NCBI GenBank assembly: GCA_910579995.1
Contig: CAJTWH010000010.1
Location: forward strand, 1 to 64,000
Reading direction: 5' to 3'
Length of the DNA stretch: 64,000 nucleotides
Source: an uncultured Muribaculaceae bacterium
GTDB taxonomy: Bacteria; Bacteroidota; Bacteroidia; Bacteroidales; Muribaculaceae
Part shown: positions 35,201-44,797 of the stretch, piece after piece
Position numbering within the stretch: the stretch's first letter is position 1
Layout of the letters: each line of letters opens with the position of its first letter
The notes under the pieces: generated by a model
Told to the model about the DNA's origin: nothing
Database searches by the model: none
Seen by the model: the letters and a program-made list of their open reading frames with translations, nothing else
Position numbers and translations under genes: made by a program

Positions 35201-35437
35201 AAAAAGGAGCTGTCCGTTGTCAGCCACATCAATGCGATAGCGACCGTCGATATCGGTGATTGCTGACGAGGTGTTTTTCCCGGCCTTGTCCTTGGCCACG
35301 ACACTGACACCTATAAGTGTCTCGCCATCGTTGCCGCTGACCACGCCACTCACCACTCGAGCTTGTGCGACGCCACACATCATCAGGGCCATCAGCATGA
35401 GTGAGAACAGACGCCTCGGGGAGAAGCTATTTTTCAT
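32201..35437 (-). CDS. SusC/RagA-type TonB-dependent transporter (second pair)
   Basis: I choose the ATG at 35437, giving 1078 residues, because the signal peptide then begins properly (MKNSFSPRRLFSLMLMALMMCG). An upstream in-frame ATG at 35503 would add 22 residues that overlap the promoter. After the signal come the regulatory domain (VVSGVVSGNDGETLIGVSV), the EVVVIGYG-like segment DDVVVIGYGA, and the plug (DGSAAAIYGAQAANGVILITTKKG). A long barrel follows, ending LQLDF. It imports glycan fragments together with the SusD protein encoded downstream. A consensus -7 promoter element lies at 35492-35499, so susC-susD-CBM9 is probably its own transcription unit. Confidence 0.92.
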   Translation of the reverse strand: MKNSFSPRRLFSLMLMALMMCGVAQARVVSGVVSGNDGETLIGVSVVAKDKAGKNTSSAITDIDGRYRIDVADNGQLLFTYVGYKPETVTVGSKTEINVTLNEDSELLDDVVVIGYGAVKKSDVTGAITSIKAKDIENVASAGIESALQGKVPGMLVTKSSGAPGSTADIRIRGVGSFNSSGPLWVIDGVPQNPGAEFNMNDAESVEVLRDGSAAAIYGAQAANGVILITTKKGQKGQSKVSFNAYMTINDPTKMPDVLTTRQLKELRIEDFNGQGKMTLDQMMAFPREYSLNGGKNIMAYALDYEPTNADYNWRDIIFKTGYTQNYDLSFSRGGDNYNLFTSFNVYDEKGMYLDSRFKRYSLRVNSEADITSWLKIGENMQLTYTENKRNSNSNYLVSYLRTVPFMMPYDENNQPGGFGYFPTSLADGSPIIDPLTGMETKVENMLAAYDGRNLLAYEETADNRDRNYKVNGNFYVRIEPMKGLSVTGTMFGGFFAGVSRQTAGKFSYSAESRLYSSMSQAMTTGYSLGGNVVANYSATFNHIHSLSVMLGMEGEHSYSSGLNIQATNMIGDIYRASLGDAENRLASDNYSNGSYLSYFGRANYTLLERYIFMAMIRRDGYDRFGPKNRWGNFPSFSAAWRIANENFIRDNGSLSWLTDLKLRASWGKLGNMGGISQFLYTANYLTPNANYAFGPTGADGNQTSVVGVRLDKLPNANIRWEEISTFNVGLDAAFFNNALTFTFDWYLKNTSNALFASSMPAMSGLGNNLNTVTYTYNVGKIRNTGFDLEVNYNSTIGRDFRWYVGGNIGYVRNKVISTDETNAILYSSQKVLMNQNVSITQVGMPIGSFYGYDVAGVFQTQEEVDRYNEAAKAAGYSYYQRSGTGPGDLIFRDANGDGHVDSQDIVCIGDPWPDFTYGFQLGCSYKGLDFSVLFQGVQGNEIFNNFRQFTHYLYNDYNTTTYALNRWTEPGSTNVNFRSSAADPNNNRSTVSSWYIEDGSYLRMKNIQIGYTFPQQWMRKACISKLRVYASAQNLLTFTKYEGFDPEFSTSTNTAYGIDTGNYPQYKSFQFGLQLDF

Positions 35438-35491
35438 GATAGGTTTATTATTGTTATAGTTTACGAATAAGTGTTCTGTTTTTTCTGCTGC

Positions 35492-35499
35492 AAATTTAA
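35492..35499 (-). promoter_or_regulatory. -7 promoter element of the second susC gene
   Basis: TAAATTTG on the minus strand is an exact match to TAnnTTTG. The predicted transcript start leaves a leader of about 48 nt. No good -33 TTTG lies at the usual spacing. Confidence 0.5.
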
Positions 35500-35620
35500 G
35501 CAATTTTTCGGCTACCGGCCGGCCATACCCAAACCAAAAGGCTTACAAAACAGTTTTATAACGCACACAAAAGCGTTACAACCCGCTTTTAATACTGATT
35601 TTTAACGTTTTAACTTAAAA

Positions 35621-35650
35621 AGGCCGGCTTCTGTTAACAGAAGCCGGCCT
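35621..35650. terminator. Palindromic intrinsic terminator
   Basis: The 30-bp perfect palindrome is AGGCCGGCTTCTGTT plus its complement. On the minus strand it is followed by TTTTTAAG. It lies 24 bp past the stop of the giant repeat protein gene. Confidence 0.8.
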
Positions 35651-35674
35651 CATTTTGTATTGCTTTTTGTAAGC

Positions 35675-38600
35675 TTATTTCACGGTCAGTCGGGTGCAGT
35701 GGTGTCCTTTGTCGGTGACCACATCAAGCAGGTAGAGACCGGGGGCAAGCGTTGTCACATCGAGGGTCTCGCCATTGATCATCGGGCGGCTGTCGAGCAG
35801 ACGTCCGTCGGTGCTGTATACCGAAGTGCGGAAGCGCTCGGCGTCGGTGTCGATGGTCACGTAAGAGGTAGCCGGGTTGGGGTAGACACTTACTCTCACC
35901 TCGTTTGCGCCTGAGGCAAAGACGGTCTCCACACCCGATTCGGGAGCGTCGGGATCATCGGCCACATCCTCGCCCGCATTTTCAGAAAGGCTGCGGATAA
36001 GATAGTGCATTACCTTGGCATAGCCGTTCTCCTCTGCGAGGAGCTCGTAGGTGCCGCTGTCGTTGAGGCGGGCATTGAGGGCGTAGGTGATATCAGTCCA
36101 GCCGCTTGTGTTGCCGGCAACCTTGCCCGGCTCCACACATCCTACATAATCGAGGGTGGTGCGGTTGTAGATATTTATGGTGCCGTTGCGGGTCAACATC
36201 ACAAAGAGGTAGTCGCCGGCAAAGGCAAGGGATTTGGCACTCGAATCATCGTTGTTCTTGGCCACGGGAATCTCAAGCTCGGCGTCGGGCTGCCATGTGA
36301 GCATTGAGGTGTCATCCATTTCGGCAAGGCGGCGGCGCATATTCTTATAAATGAGCAGCACAGCTCCCGCACGGCCCCAGATGGCGGTGTTGGGGTTGGG
36401 ATAATCGGTGGTGTAGGCGGTGATATAGAGCTCGTCGCGGTCGGCGGCATACATCACACGGCCGGCTTCGATGATATACGGGGGCAGGCGGTAAGATATA
36501 GGCTCGGCATACGAGATACCACCCGAGGCGTTGAGACCTTGGTTCTTGAAGTACTTGACTTCGACGGCCTGAGAGGCCACGGCGTCGGTCATCCACACAT
36601 TGCCACCCTCGTCGGGATACATCGAGAAAGTGTTGATCTGGGTCGGGAATGTTGTGGTCTCGTCGTCGCTGCGCAGGCCGTTGCCGTCGGCGTCCTCCCA
36701 ATAATAATCTTTAGATATCACATTGCAGGGGATGGCGGTGTAGCCGTGGGATTCGCTGTCGAAGCGATAGGCTCCGAGTATGCTCGAATACATATTCGAC
36801 ACAAACATTATCTCCTTGCCTTCGATATTGCGGTTGAACACGCTGCAGATGATCGGCGAGGGGAAGTTGCGGAAATCATCGGGGAAGGCAAACGGATTGA
36901 GCGTAGAGGCCACAAGACGGTCGAGGCGGCCGCCGGCCTTGTTGTAGTTCACCTTATGGAGCTTGTCGGGGGTGTTCATGAGCCAGCAGTTGGTGGTGCT
37001 GAAATCAGCAGTGCCGGTAAATGAAAGACCCTCAAGTTTCCAGTTGAGCTCGCCGGTATCCTCTTTGTAGCTGTAGAGGATAGCGGTAGCCGTGTTGACA
37101 AACATGTTGGAGATGTAGATATTGCCGGCAGCGTCGACACCGACACCCGTCGGCCCGGGGAAACGGAGGTGACCCATCTCGCCCTCTTGGTACTCTCCTC
37201 CACCCTCTTCGGCCGGTTTGGGAGACTTGACGTAGATACCGCCGGTGACACCGAAGGTGGATGTAAGAGTCGGAGTGTTATAGATATCCGTATATATCAG
37301 CACATTGAGGTCTTTGCCACGGTTGGGCACGAGCACGCGGTTCTTGTAGGGGTCGACACCGAACGAGTTTACCTCAACCCCCTCGGGAATCTCGATTACC
37401 GACTGCGGACGCACGGCGCCGTTGGTGAGGCTTATAGCCACGATACGGTTCATGTCGGGCTGATACATCCACACAAAACCTTTCTTGTCGGCCACGATAT
37501 ATCCGGCCTCACCCTCGGTGATTTCAAGGGCACCTCCGGCAGTGGCGCTCGGTGCCATGGTGGTCTTGTCGTAGATTTTAAGCATTGGCGGGATATTGCG
37601 CTCAGGCACGCCCGGCACAGCCACTATAAGATCGTTGCCGTAGATTGTCAGACCGGTGAGGAACTGGTCGTTCTCCTGAGCCACGAGCATAAGGTTCTCA
37701 GCGGGGCCATAACCTGTCTTGAAGCGCGAACCCACACCGTCGCTTGAGCGGTAGCGCGCCACAAAATGCCATACCTCGCTCTTGGGCGGGAAGCGCTGGA
37801 GGCCGTTGGAGTTCTTGCTGATACCGTTGTCGCCGGCAGCGCCGCTGAAGCTCATGAGCTGATAGACGTATGTGCCGTCCATAGCCACGGCCTTGCCTGA
37901 ATTGCGGCCCCAGCTGCCTGTACCTGATTCGAAAGGCACGCTGTAAACAGCACCGTCGCGCCATACGCCGACATTTGTGCCGCCTTCATCCCAGCCGCAG
38001 ATAGTGGCCACTGTGCCATCCTCGCGTACAAAAATCGACTCCATGCTGTGGGGAATATGGTCGGCAGGCTTGCCGCCGTCGTTGGCAATCCACGAGGCGG
38101 TATAGTCGCTGACGTCGCCTACATATACATCTTCATATACCGGAGTGAGGGTCACTTTGCCGTCGGGCATGGCAAAAGTTGTAGAGGCAGAAGTCTCGTC
38201 GGCAAAAGCCACAGCCGGCTCGGCCTCCCAGTGAGTGAAGAGAAGTCCGTTATATTCACGCGGTGTGCTGATTTCTACTTTCGCACCTTTTACGGCGATT
38301 CCCGTGCCGAGGTCGCTCTTGGCTTCGGCATAGTCTTCGGCGTAAGTGAATTCAATATCATGGAACGGCACAAACTCTGCGCCGAGAGCGGCCAGGCCGC
38401 CCCATGCCTTATAAGCCTCAAGCGAGGCGGCAGGCACATATACTTTCAATTCTCCGGCGAGCTTACCGGCGTCGGCAAAGGCTGCGGAGCCTGCCGCGGG
38501 AAGGGCAGCGGCTCTCACTATGACAGTGCTCAATCTGCCGCGGCCGGCAAATGCGTTGTCGCCGAGGGCGGTGAGGGTCGAGGGCAGGTCGATGAGTGTC

Positions 38601-40972
38601 AGTGCGCCGGAGGTCTCTTCCAAGGTAGAGCCGGCGAGGCGGAAGGCGTCATCGCCGATACGCTCCACACCATCGGTAAAGGTCATGGAGGCAGCATTGG
38701 CGGCGTTGGCAAACACGGGGCTGCCAACAGTCTTCACAATACAACCGTCTACATATATGGTCTCAATCATCGGGGGACAATATACGGGTTGCTGCGCCTG
38801 CAGGTCGACAAGCACACCCTTGGAGGCGGCATAGCGGGCGTTGTCTTTCGCCACACTTACAGTGCGGATCGACATCGACTCCACGAAGCTCTTTGCGGCG
38901 TCAAGGGCAGCGAGCGACGCCGGCAATGAGATTTCCTCGAGCGAGCTGTTGTATGCGAGGCAGTAGTCGGCGAGGGTCTCCACGCCGTCGGGCACGATAT
39001 AGCTTGAGCCGGCTTTACCTGAAGGATATTTCACGAGTATTTTGCCTTGCATTGCGAAAGCCACACCATCATAATCCATAAACTCGGCATTGCCTGTGAA
39101 GTCAAAGGCTTTCAGCGACTGGCAATTGTTGAAGCAGGCGGCAAACCCGTCATAGTCGGTATATGATGTCGGGAGCGACACGACACCGCGTAGCGCGCTG
39201 CCGTCGAAAGCTTCTGCACCGATAGAAGTAAGCACTTCAGGGAATACTATCGCCGTCAGAGAGGCATTGCCTTTGAAAGAGCCGGCGGGGATGGCCGTGG
39301 TCTTGGTGTCGGCCGAGAGGTCGAGTGTATTCAATACCGGAAGTGAGGCAAGAAGAGCGAAGTCAGAAGCGCTCAGGGCCGCACCGTCGGTGTTGTTGAC
39401 GATATTGAGTCGCTGCAGGATGGTGCAGTCGATACCGGGCGCAGCGAGGGCGCTCGCAAGATTGAGGCTTGATGAGAGTGTGACGGTGGCCTCAGTGCCG
39501 GCCTCTATCGAGCGGTAGAGAGGTGTGAGCATAACATTGGCGGCCGGCATGGTAAAGCTCGCAGTAGCCGAGTATTCGCCGTTGGCGGCAAATTTCACGC
39601 TTGCCGACGACAGCACTTCCCAACGCTCGAACGACAGGCCGTCGAGATTGCGCGGTGCCGAAATCTCTACCGTGGCACCCTCAAAAGCTATATCGCTGCC
39701 AAGGGGCGAGGCCACTGTTACGGCTATATCCTCAGAATCTATCGTTATGGTGTAATAAGGCAGATATTTCGCGCCGTACGAGGCGAGGTTGCCCCAGCCG
39801 CTGTAGGCTGCGAGCGAGGCCGCCGGCACATATACATTGAGCTCGTCGGGGTCAGACTTGCCGAGATCGAAGAAAGCATTGCCGCCCACAGCGGGAGGAG
39901 TCATCGCACGGCAAACGATAGTATTCACCAAGCCGCGGCGGCAGAAGGCATTGCCGCCTACTGTAGTCAACGTAGAGGGGAGGTAGATTGAAGTGAGCGC
40001 GCCGCTGCCGTCGGCAAGGTTCTCGCTCTGGTTCATGCGGCAGCCGTTGTCGGCGATAGTCTCGACGCCTTCGGTAAAGGTCATGCTGCGCACCAGCGGC
40101 GACGCGCCGAAGAAACGGTAGTTGGGAGTGCTTGTCACCATGCTGCCGTCTACCACCACATCCTCGATCATCGGGGGGCAATATACGAGTTCCTTGGTTG
40201 TGAGGTCTACGAGCAGACCGCCGGACGAGGCATACATCGTATTGCCGGCAGCCACATTCACCGCTTTGAGGGCTGTCGACTCCCTGAAAGTGGAGTTGCC
40301 CGTGATTGCGGTCATTGTGGAGGGCAGATTGAGGACTTCAAGAATATTGTTGTAGTAAAAAGACTGGTCCTGCACCTTGGTGACACCCTCAGGCACTGTA
40401 AACTCGCGGCCGGGGCGTCCGCAGGGATACGAGAGCAAGGTCTTGCCGCCATCGCAGTAAGCCACGCCGTCGATAGCCATGAGCACCTTGTTGTCGGGGA
40501 AAGCGTAGCCCTCGAGGCCTTGGCAATTATGGAAACGGCCAATGATAGCCGGAGCCGAGGTAAGAGTCGGCGGGAACGAGACGACACCCTTGAGGGCGCT
40601 GCCGTTGAAAGCTCCGCTCTCAAGATTCGACAGGTTGGCGGGGAACTTGATATCCTCTATCACCGCATTGTTCTGGAAGGCAGCCGACGTGATCACTGTG
40701 GTCTTGGTGTCGGCCGAAAGGTCAAGGCTCCTGAGGGCTTTCATGCCGTTGAGAATGGCGAAGTCCGATGAAGTGAGGGCCTTTCCGTCGCTGTCGTTAA
40801 TAACTTTGAGGCCGGTAATGCCGTTGAGGTCCGCACCCGTCTGAGAGAGCGCCGCCGCCAAACCTTGCGACGATGTCAGAGTGACCGTGATGTCGGTCTG
40901 GGCAAATGCCGCCATACTGCCGCCAAAGAGCAGCAAGGCCGACATTATGTTTCTGATATATCTGTTAGTCAT
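35675..40972 (-). CDS. Giant BspA-like leucine-rich repeat protein with NHL-like propeller and type A T9SS sorting domain
   Basis: The 1765-residue protein has a signal peptide (1-24, AAFAQ). Two BspA/LRR_5 modules cover about 25-400 and 490-880. Each is followed by a short beta-repeat (VTLTPVYE-type endings). A propeller-like region of about 700 residues follows (from about 970; PTGVGVDAAGNIYISNMF is NHL-like). It ends with a type A sorting domain (VSVYPNPATSYVTID ... LAPGLYLLDVVTDKG). It is probably exported by type IX secretion and held at the surface. LRR_5 proteins often mediate adhesion, here perhaps to the glycan substrate or host. It starts 11 bp after the stop of the second LRR gene. 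No catalytic residues were recognised. Confidence 0.8.
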   Translation of the reverse strand: MTNRYIRNIMSALLLFGGSMAAFAQTDITVTLTSSQGLAAALSQTGADLNGITGLKVINDSDGKALTSSDFAILNGMKALRSLDLSADTKTTVITSAAFQNNAVIEDIKFPANLSNLESGAFNGSALKGVVSFPPTLTSAPAIIGRFHNCQGLEGYAFPDNKVLMAIDGVAYCDGGKTLLSYPCGRPGREFTVPEGVTKVQDQSFYYNNILEVLNLPSTMTAITGNSTFRESTALKAVNVAAGNTMYASSGGLLVDLTTKELVYCPPMIEDVVVDGSMVTSTPNYRFFGASPLVRSMTFTEGVETIADNGCRMNQSENLADGSGALTSIYLPSTLTTVGGNAFCRRGLVNTIVCRAMTPPAVGGNAFFDLGKSDPDELNVYVPAASLAAYSGWGNLASYGAKYLPYYTITIDSEDIAVTVASPLGSDIAFEGATVEISAPRNLDGLSFERWEVLSSASVKFAANGEYSATASFTMPAANVMLTPLYRSIEAGTEATVTLSSSLNLASALAAPGIDCTILQRLNIVNNTDGAALSASDFALLASLPVLNTLDLSADTKTTAIPAGSFKGNASLTAIVFPEVLTSIGAEAFDGSALRGVVSLPTSYTDYDGFAACFNNCQSLKAFDFTGNAEFMDYDGVAFAMQGKILVKYPSGKAGSSYIVPDGVETLADYCLAYNSSLEEISLPASLAALDAAKSFVESMSIRTVSVAKDNARYAASKGVLVDLQAQQPVYCPPMIETIYVDGCIVKTVGSPVFANAANAASMTFTDGVERIGDDAFRLAGSTLEETSGALTLIDLPSTLTALGDNAFAGRGRLSTVIVRAAALPAAGSAAFADAGKLAGELKVYVPAASLEAYKAWGGLAALGAEFVPFHDIEFTYAEDYAEAKSDLGTGIAVKGAKVEISTPREYNGLLFTHWEAEPAVAFADETSASTTFAMPDGKVTLTPVYEDVYVGDVSDYTASWIANDGGKPADHIPHSMESIFVREDGTVATICGWDEGGTNVGVWRDGAVYSVPFESGTGSWGRNSGKAVAMDGTYVYQLMSFSGAAGDNGISKNSNGLQRFPPKSEVWHFVARYRSSDGVGSRFKTGYGPAENLMLVAQENDQFLTGLTIYGNDLIVAVPGVPERNIPPMLKIYDKTTMAPSATAGGALEITEGEAGYIVADKKGFVWMYQPDMNRIVAISLTNGAVRPQSVIEIPEGVEVNSFGVDPYKNRVLVPNRGKDLNVLIYTDIYNTPTLTSTFGVTGGIYVKSPKPAEEGGGEYQEGEMGHLRFPGPTGVGVDAAGNIYISNMFVNTATAILYSYKEDTGELNWKLEGLSFTGTADFSTTNCWLMNTPDKLHKVNYNKAGGRLDRLVASTLNPFAFPDDFRNFPSPIICSVFNRNIEGKEIMFVSNMYSSILGAYRFDSESHGYTAIPCNVISKDYYWEDADGNGLRSDDETTTFPTQINTFSMYPDEGGNVWMTDAVASQAVEVKYFKNQGLNASGGISYAEPISYRLPPYIIEAGRVMYAADRDELYITAYTTDYPNPNTAIWGRAGAVLLIYKNMRRRLAEMDDTSMLTWQPDAELEIPVAKNNDDSSAKSLAFAGDYLFVMLTRNGTINIYNRTTLDYVGCVEPGKVAGNTSGWTDITYALNARLNDSGTYELLAEENGYAKVMHYLIRSLSENAGEDVADDPDAPESGVETVFASGANEVRVSVYPNPATSYVTIDTDAERFRTSVYSTDGRLLDSRPMINGETLDVTTLAPGLYLLDVVTDKGHHCTRLTVK

Positions 40973-40983
40973 AGCTTTAGGTG

Positions 40984-43083
40984 TTATCGCTTGATAAATT
41001 TCTTGGTTGTAGAAGCTGCTTTTACAATATACATGCCTGCGGGGATATTTGTGATGTCAATGCTTACCTCACCCTCGCAAAGCACTTTCTCTACAAGCTG
41101 CCCGGCAACATTGTAGATTTCAACCGGCTCGCAGGCGAGTCCGCTGACATAAACCGTGTTGGCACCGGTGATGATTGTCGCGCCCGGGAGCTCCACATTC
41201 TCTACCCCTGTAGTGGCGAAAACGGCCTCGATATGTACGTCGGACGCCGGCATCACAAATGTGGTGGAGGGAGCGGTAGCGTCGGCAAATTCGACGCCGT
41301 CGGTGTCAGACACCCACTTGGCGAATTCGCCCTTACCGGTGTGCGAAGTAACCGCTACCTCATCGCCCTCAAAGGCTTCGAGAATACAATCGCCACCGAC
41401 TATATCTATCACATAGACAGGAGCGTAGACAGCTTCTATCGACACCGGGCCATCAATCATCGTGAAGCCGGTGACAACGGCCTTGGGATTGGCAATCACC
41501 ACACCTTCACCCTCTGCTACCGTCCATTCCTTGAAAGTGAGCATGTCTTTGTTGAGGTCGGTCTGAAGACGGACGAATGTACCCGGCACAGCACTGCCGC
41601 TTGTAGTGACAGTGGCACCGGTGACGGTATATGCCTTCGGGTAAGCGAAATTGGCTGTTATCTTCACGTCGGTAGCCGGCATTTTGAAAAATGTAGTGGC
41701 CGCGCTCGCATTGGTGAATGTCACTCCTGCTGTAGCCGTCTCCCAGTTGCTGAAAACTTTCTCGCCATCGGCGTCGGCTGTGATCTCTATAGTGAATCCG
41801 GCCGCGGAATAGTTCTGCATTGCACGCCCGCCCTCTACTTCAATGCTGTTGAATGTCACGATCTGGGCTGCCGTGAAGCTGCCGCCACCGCCGGCGGGAT
41901 AATTGTCGTTGACAAGCTGGCTGGCAAGATAATCCTTGTGGGCCTCGGCGGGAACGGCAAATACAATCGACGACGCATTCGACTCGCGGAATGTAGAAGT
42001 ACCGGTAAGAGTCGGCGGTACGGTTGCAAGGCACACAAACTGCTTGATAGTCTTGCCCAAGCTGTTGAAAGCCTCGCCGTCGATAGTCTCGATGGTCGTA
42101 GGCAGCTCGATATATTCCACCGGGATGTTGATATCTGCCGTAGCCTGTCGGAAAGCACGGTAGCCAATACGCTTCACACCCTCGCCGAATACCACACGCC
42201 TGAGGCTTGTGGCACGCGAGAAGAAAGCCATCGGCACCGATTCGACAACGCCGCCGTCGACAAGGATGTCGGTGCGGTCGTAGGCCGGCGGGAAAAACAT
42301 CAGCTCGCGAGCCGGACGATTGACAAGCAGGCCCTCGGTAGAGGCAAAGCTTACATTGCCGGACTCAACGTCAATTTCTTTCAATGCCGTAGAATTGGCA
42401 AAAATCTTCTCGGGCTCGGCGTCGAATGTATTTACCGACGATGATATTGTCAGCGAACCGAGGTATTCATTATCGGCAAAAGCACCTGAGCCGACAGAGA
42501 GCACCCCAGCGGGTATGGTGTAGGCCTGCTCGCTCTTGCCGGCAGGATATTTCAATAATTTGTCACCGGAGAGAGTGAAAGCCACGCCGTCGGCCGAGCT
42601 GAACGCCTGACTTTCGGGGAATGCGAAGCCTTCTACTGACTTGCAACCGGTGAAACTTGACTCGAACACCGAGACATCAGCAAAAGCCGACGGGAAAACG
42701 ACTGTGCCGGTCAAGGCGCTGTTGTTGAACGACCCGCTTCCTATCGCGCTCAGATTGGCAGGGAAATTGATTGTCTGCAAGTGGGTGTCGCCGGCCAATG
42801 TATTCTCCGGTATTGAGGTGGTGTAATTATCTTTGCTCAGGTCTAGAACCTTTAGCCGTGGCATAGCCGCCACGACAGCGAAGTCGGCACCGGTAAGAAC
42901 GGCACCGTTGTCGGTGACAACCGTGAGTTCTTCCGTATTCGCTTTCTCATCCATCGATAGGAGATGAGAAAGAGTGCCGGATTGGGTCATGGTCACCTCA
43001 AGAGCCCGGGCAGCTGTCGGCAAGGAAAGAGTCATTGCCGAGAGCATGACAAGTCCGCCAAATCGTGTAAACAGTTTTTCCAT
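40984..43083 (-). CDS. BspA-like leucine-rich repeat protein with InlB-like B repeats
   Basis: The 699-residue protein has a signal peptide (1-27, ARALE). LRR_5-type repeats cover about 60-380 (FPANLSAIGSGSFNNSALTGTV). Three beta modules like divergent InlB B repeats follow (FSNWETATAGVTF, FKEWTVAEGEGVV, FAKWVSDTDGVEF). The C-terminal tail (VEIYNVAGQLVEKV ... PAGMYIVKA) resembles a type A sorting domain. It is the middle of three LRR genes, probably co-transcribed: 94 bp after the first and 11 bp before the third. A surface or secreted adhesin or glycan-binding role is likely; the partner is unknown. Confidence 0.78.
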   Translation of the reverse strand: MEKLFTRFGGLVMLSAMTLSLPTAARALEVTMTQSGTLSHLLSMDEKANTEELTVVTDNGAVLTGADFAVVAAMPRLKVLDLSKDNYTTSIPENTLAGDTHLQTINFPANLSAIGSGSFNNSALTGTVVFPSAFADVSVFESSFTGCKSVEGFAFPESQAFSSADGVAFTLSGDKLLKYPAGKSEQAYTIPAGVLSVGSGAFADNEYLGSLTISSSVNTFDAEPEKIFANSTALKEIDVESGNVSFASTEGLLVNRPARELMFFPPAYDRTDILVDGGVVESVPMAFFSRATSLRRVVFGEGVKRIGYRAFRQATADINIPVEYIELPTTIETIDGEAFNSLGKTIKQFVCLATVPPTLTGTSTFRESNASSIVFAVPAEAHKDYLASQLVNDNYPAGGGGSFTAAQIVTFNSIEVEGGRAMQNYSAAGFTIEITADADGEKVFSNWETATAGVTFTNASAATTFFKMPATDVKITANFAYPKAYTVTGATVTTSGSAVPGTFVRLQTDLNKDMLTFKEWTVAEGEGVVIANPKAVVTGFTMIDGPVSIEAVYAPVYVIDIVGGDCILEAFEGDEVAVTSHTGKGEFAKWVSDTDGVEFADATAPSTTFVMPASDVHIEAVFATTGVENVELPGATIITGANTVYVSGLACEPVEIYNVAGQLVEKVLCEGEVSIDITNIPAGMYIVKAASTTKKFIKR

Positions 43084-43177
43084 AATGATTAGATTTAGGG
43101 GATGACAGCCATAGAGACTGTCATCCCCGGCTTGTTTAAATACCTAATTAATCTTACAATCCTTTATACCTTTGTTG

Positions 43178-44788
43178 TTATTTTCTGAAATATTTTTTGC
43201 CACCCTTTATGATGAAACCACGATAGGAATCATCTACCCTGCGGCCTGTCATATCGTATGCCGGGGCATTTGCACCGGTGGCGGCGGGAGCGGCCAAGTC
43301 TTCAAGACCTGTCACTATATGGCTGTATACGGGGTATACCTCCACCGCATGGGCGGGCATAATGAAGGTGGTGTTCGGGCTTGTCTCTTCGGCAAAAGTT
43401 ACATCTTCTGAAGTCGAGGCCCAGCCGGAGAAATAGAAACTGTCGATTTCATCGGGTGCCGAGAGGGCGACTTCCGTACCCTCACCGGCAATGCCCTCGC
43501 CCAGCGGCGATACAGCGGCGGCATTACACTCCGACACATACACATTGCCCGGCTCTTCAGTTACCTCCACGGCGTAGAAGGGCTTGTATTGCGCACCGTA
43601 GGCCTGCATACCGCCCCAGTTGGCGTATGCAGCCAAAGACTCCTCGGGGACATATACCACCAACGGGTCGCTATCGAATTTACCAAGGTCGAAGAAGGCA
43701 TTACCGCCGACAGCCGGGGGTGTGAGAGCCTTGCAAACAATCATGCTCACATTGCCTCGGCGACAGAAAGCATTTCCGCCTACCGTAGTGAGGGAAGAAG
43801 GGAGGAATATCGATTTCAATGCACCTGAGCCGTCGGCAAGATTCTCGCTGTTGGTCATGCGGCAACCGTTGTCGGCGATAGAAATAACGCCCTCGGTAAA
43901 TGTCATGCTCTCCACAAGAGCAGCCTCGCCGAAGAAGCGGTAGTTGGGAGTGGTGGTGACGAGAGCGCCGTCAACGACGACATGCTCTATCATCGGGGGG
44001 CACATAACGAGTGTCCGGGTCTCGGTATTGACAAGTATGCCGCCCGAAGAGGCATAGTATTCATTGGCAGGGTCAACGTAGATTGCCTTGAGTGCCGTGT
44101 TGTAGCGGAATGTCTTGTCGGCCGACACTTCCACAGCATTGGTCACCGACGCCGGAATGGTAAGCTCTTCAAGAATATTGTTATAGAAAAATGATTGGTC
44201 TTGGATTTTTGTGACACCCTCGGGTATAGCGAACTGCTTTTCGGGCTTGCCGCAGGGGTAAACGAGGAGTGTGCGTCCGCCATCGCAATAAACGACGCCG
44301 TCGACACTGCTCAGAGAGTTGTTGCCCGGAAATTCAAAGCCGGTAATGCCTTGGCAATTCTGGAAACGGTTCATCACCGCCGGCGGCGAAGTCAGTGTAG
44401 AGGGGAAAGTAACGGTCCCTTCAAGGGCGCTGTTGTTGAAGCAGCCGCCTTCGAGATTGTTGAGCCCTGCGGGGAAAGCCACACTCTTGATGGTGGCATT
44501 GTTGAGGAACGCGTTTGCAGTTATCGTTGTGGTCACCTTGTCGCCCGAGAGGTCAAGCGATTCGAGAGCCTGCATTGAATTAAGTATTGCATAGTCGGCA
44601 GCCGTAAGGGCAGCGCCTTCTTCATTGACTACCGAAAGAGAGCTTATAGTGTTGATATCAACATCAAGAGCGTCAAGTGCAGATTTAAGATTCACAGACC
44701 CGTCAAGCGTCACAGTCTTTTCGACCTGTGCCGACATCATACCCGATACACCCAGCATCAAAGCTGCTATCAATGCTTGTCTTTTCAT
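43178..44788 (-). CDS. BspA-like leucine-rich repeat protein
   Basis: The 536-residue protein has a signal peptide (1-20, MMSAQ). LRR_5-type repeats cover about 25-400. One B-repeat-like module follows (FYFSGWASTSEDVTF). A short tail, AYDMTGRRVDDSYRGFIIKGGKKYFRK, resembles those found on exported Bacteroidales proteins. Its LRR block is strikingly like the first module of the giant protein at 35.7 kb: SENLADGSGAL, TTVGGNAFCRRG and TPPAVGGNAFFDLGK occur in both, pointing to recent module duplication. It is first in the LRR operon, with a consensus -7 element 41 bp upstream. Confidence 0.8.
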   Translation of the reverse strand: MKRQALIAALMLGVSGMMSAQVEKTVTLDGSVNLKSALDALDVDINTISSLSVVNEEGAALTAADYAILNSMQALESLDLSGDKVTTTITANAFLNNATIKSVAFPAGLNNLEGGCFNNSALEGTVTFPSTLTSPPAVMNRFQNCQGITGFEFPGNNSLSSVDGVVYCDGGRTLLVYPCGKPEKQFAIPEGVTKIQDQSFFYNNILEELTIPASVTNAVEVSADKTFRYNTALKAIYVDPANEYYASSGGILVNTETRTLVMCPPMIEHVVVDGALVTTTPNYRFFGEAALVESMTFTEGVISIADNGCRMTNSENLADGSGALKSIFLPSSLTTVGGNAFCRRGNVSMIVCKALTPPAVGGNAFFDLGKFDSDPLVVYVPEESLAAYANWGGMQAYGAQYKPFYAVEVTEEPGNVYVSECNAAAVSPLGEGIAGEGTEVALSAPDEIDSFYFSGWASTSEDVTFAEETSPNTTFIMPAHAVEVYPVYSHIVTGLEDLAAPAATGANAPAYDMTGRRVDDSYRGFIIKGGKKYFRK

Positions 44789-44797
44789 GGATTTTTA

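Noticed and set aside
40981..42444. 487-codon plus-strand open frame opposite the second LRR gene
   Set aside because: It mirrors the GC-rich coding strand, has no recognisable domain or signal, and the minus-strand gene has clear repeats and an export signal.
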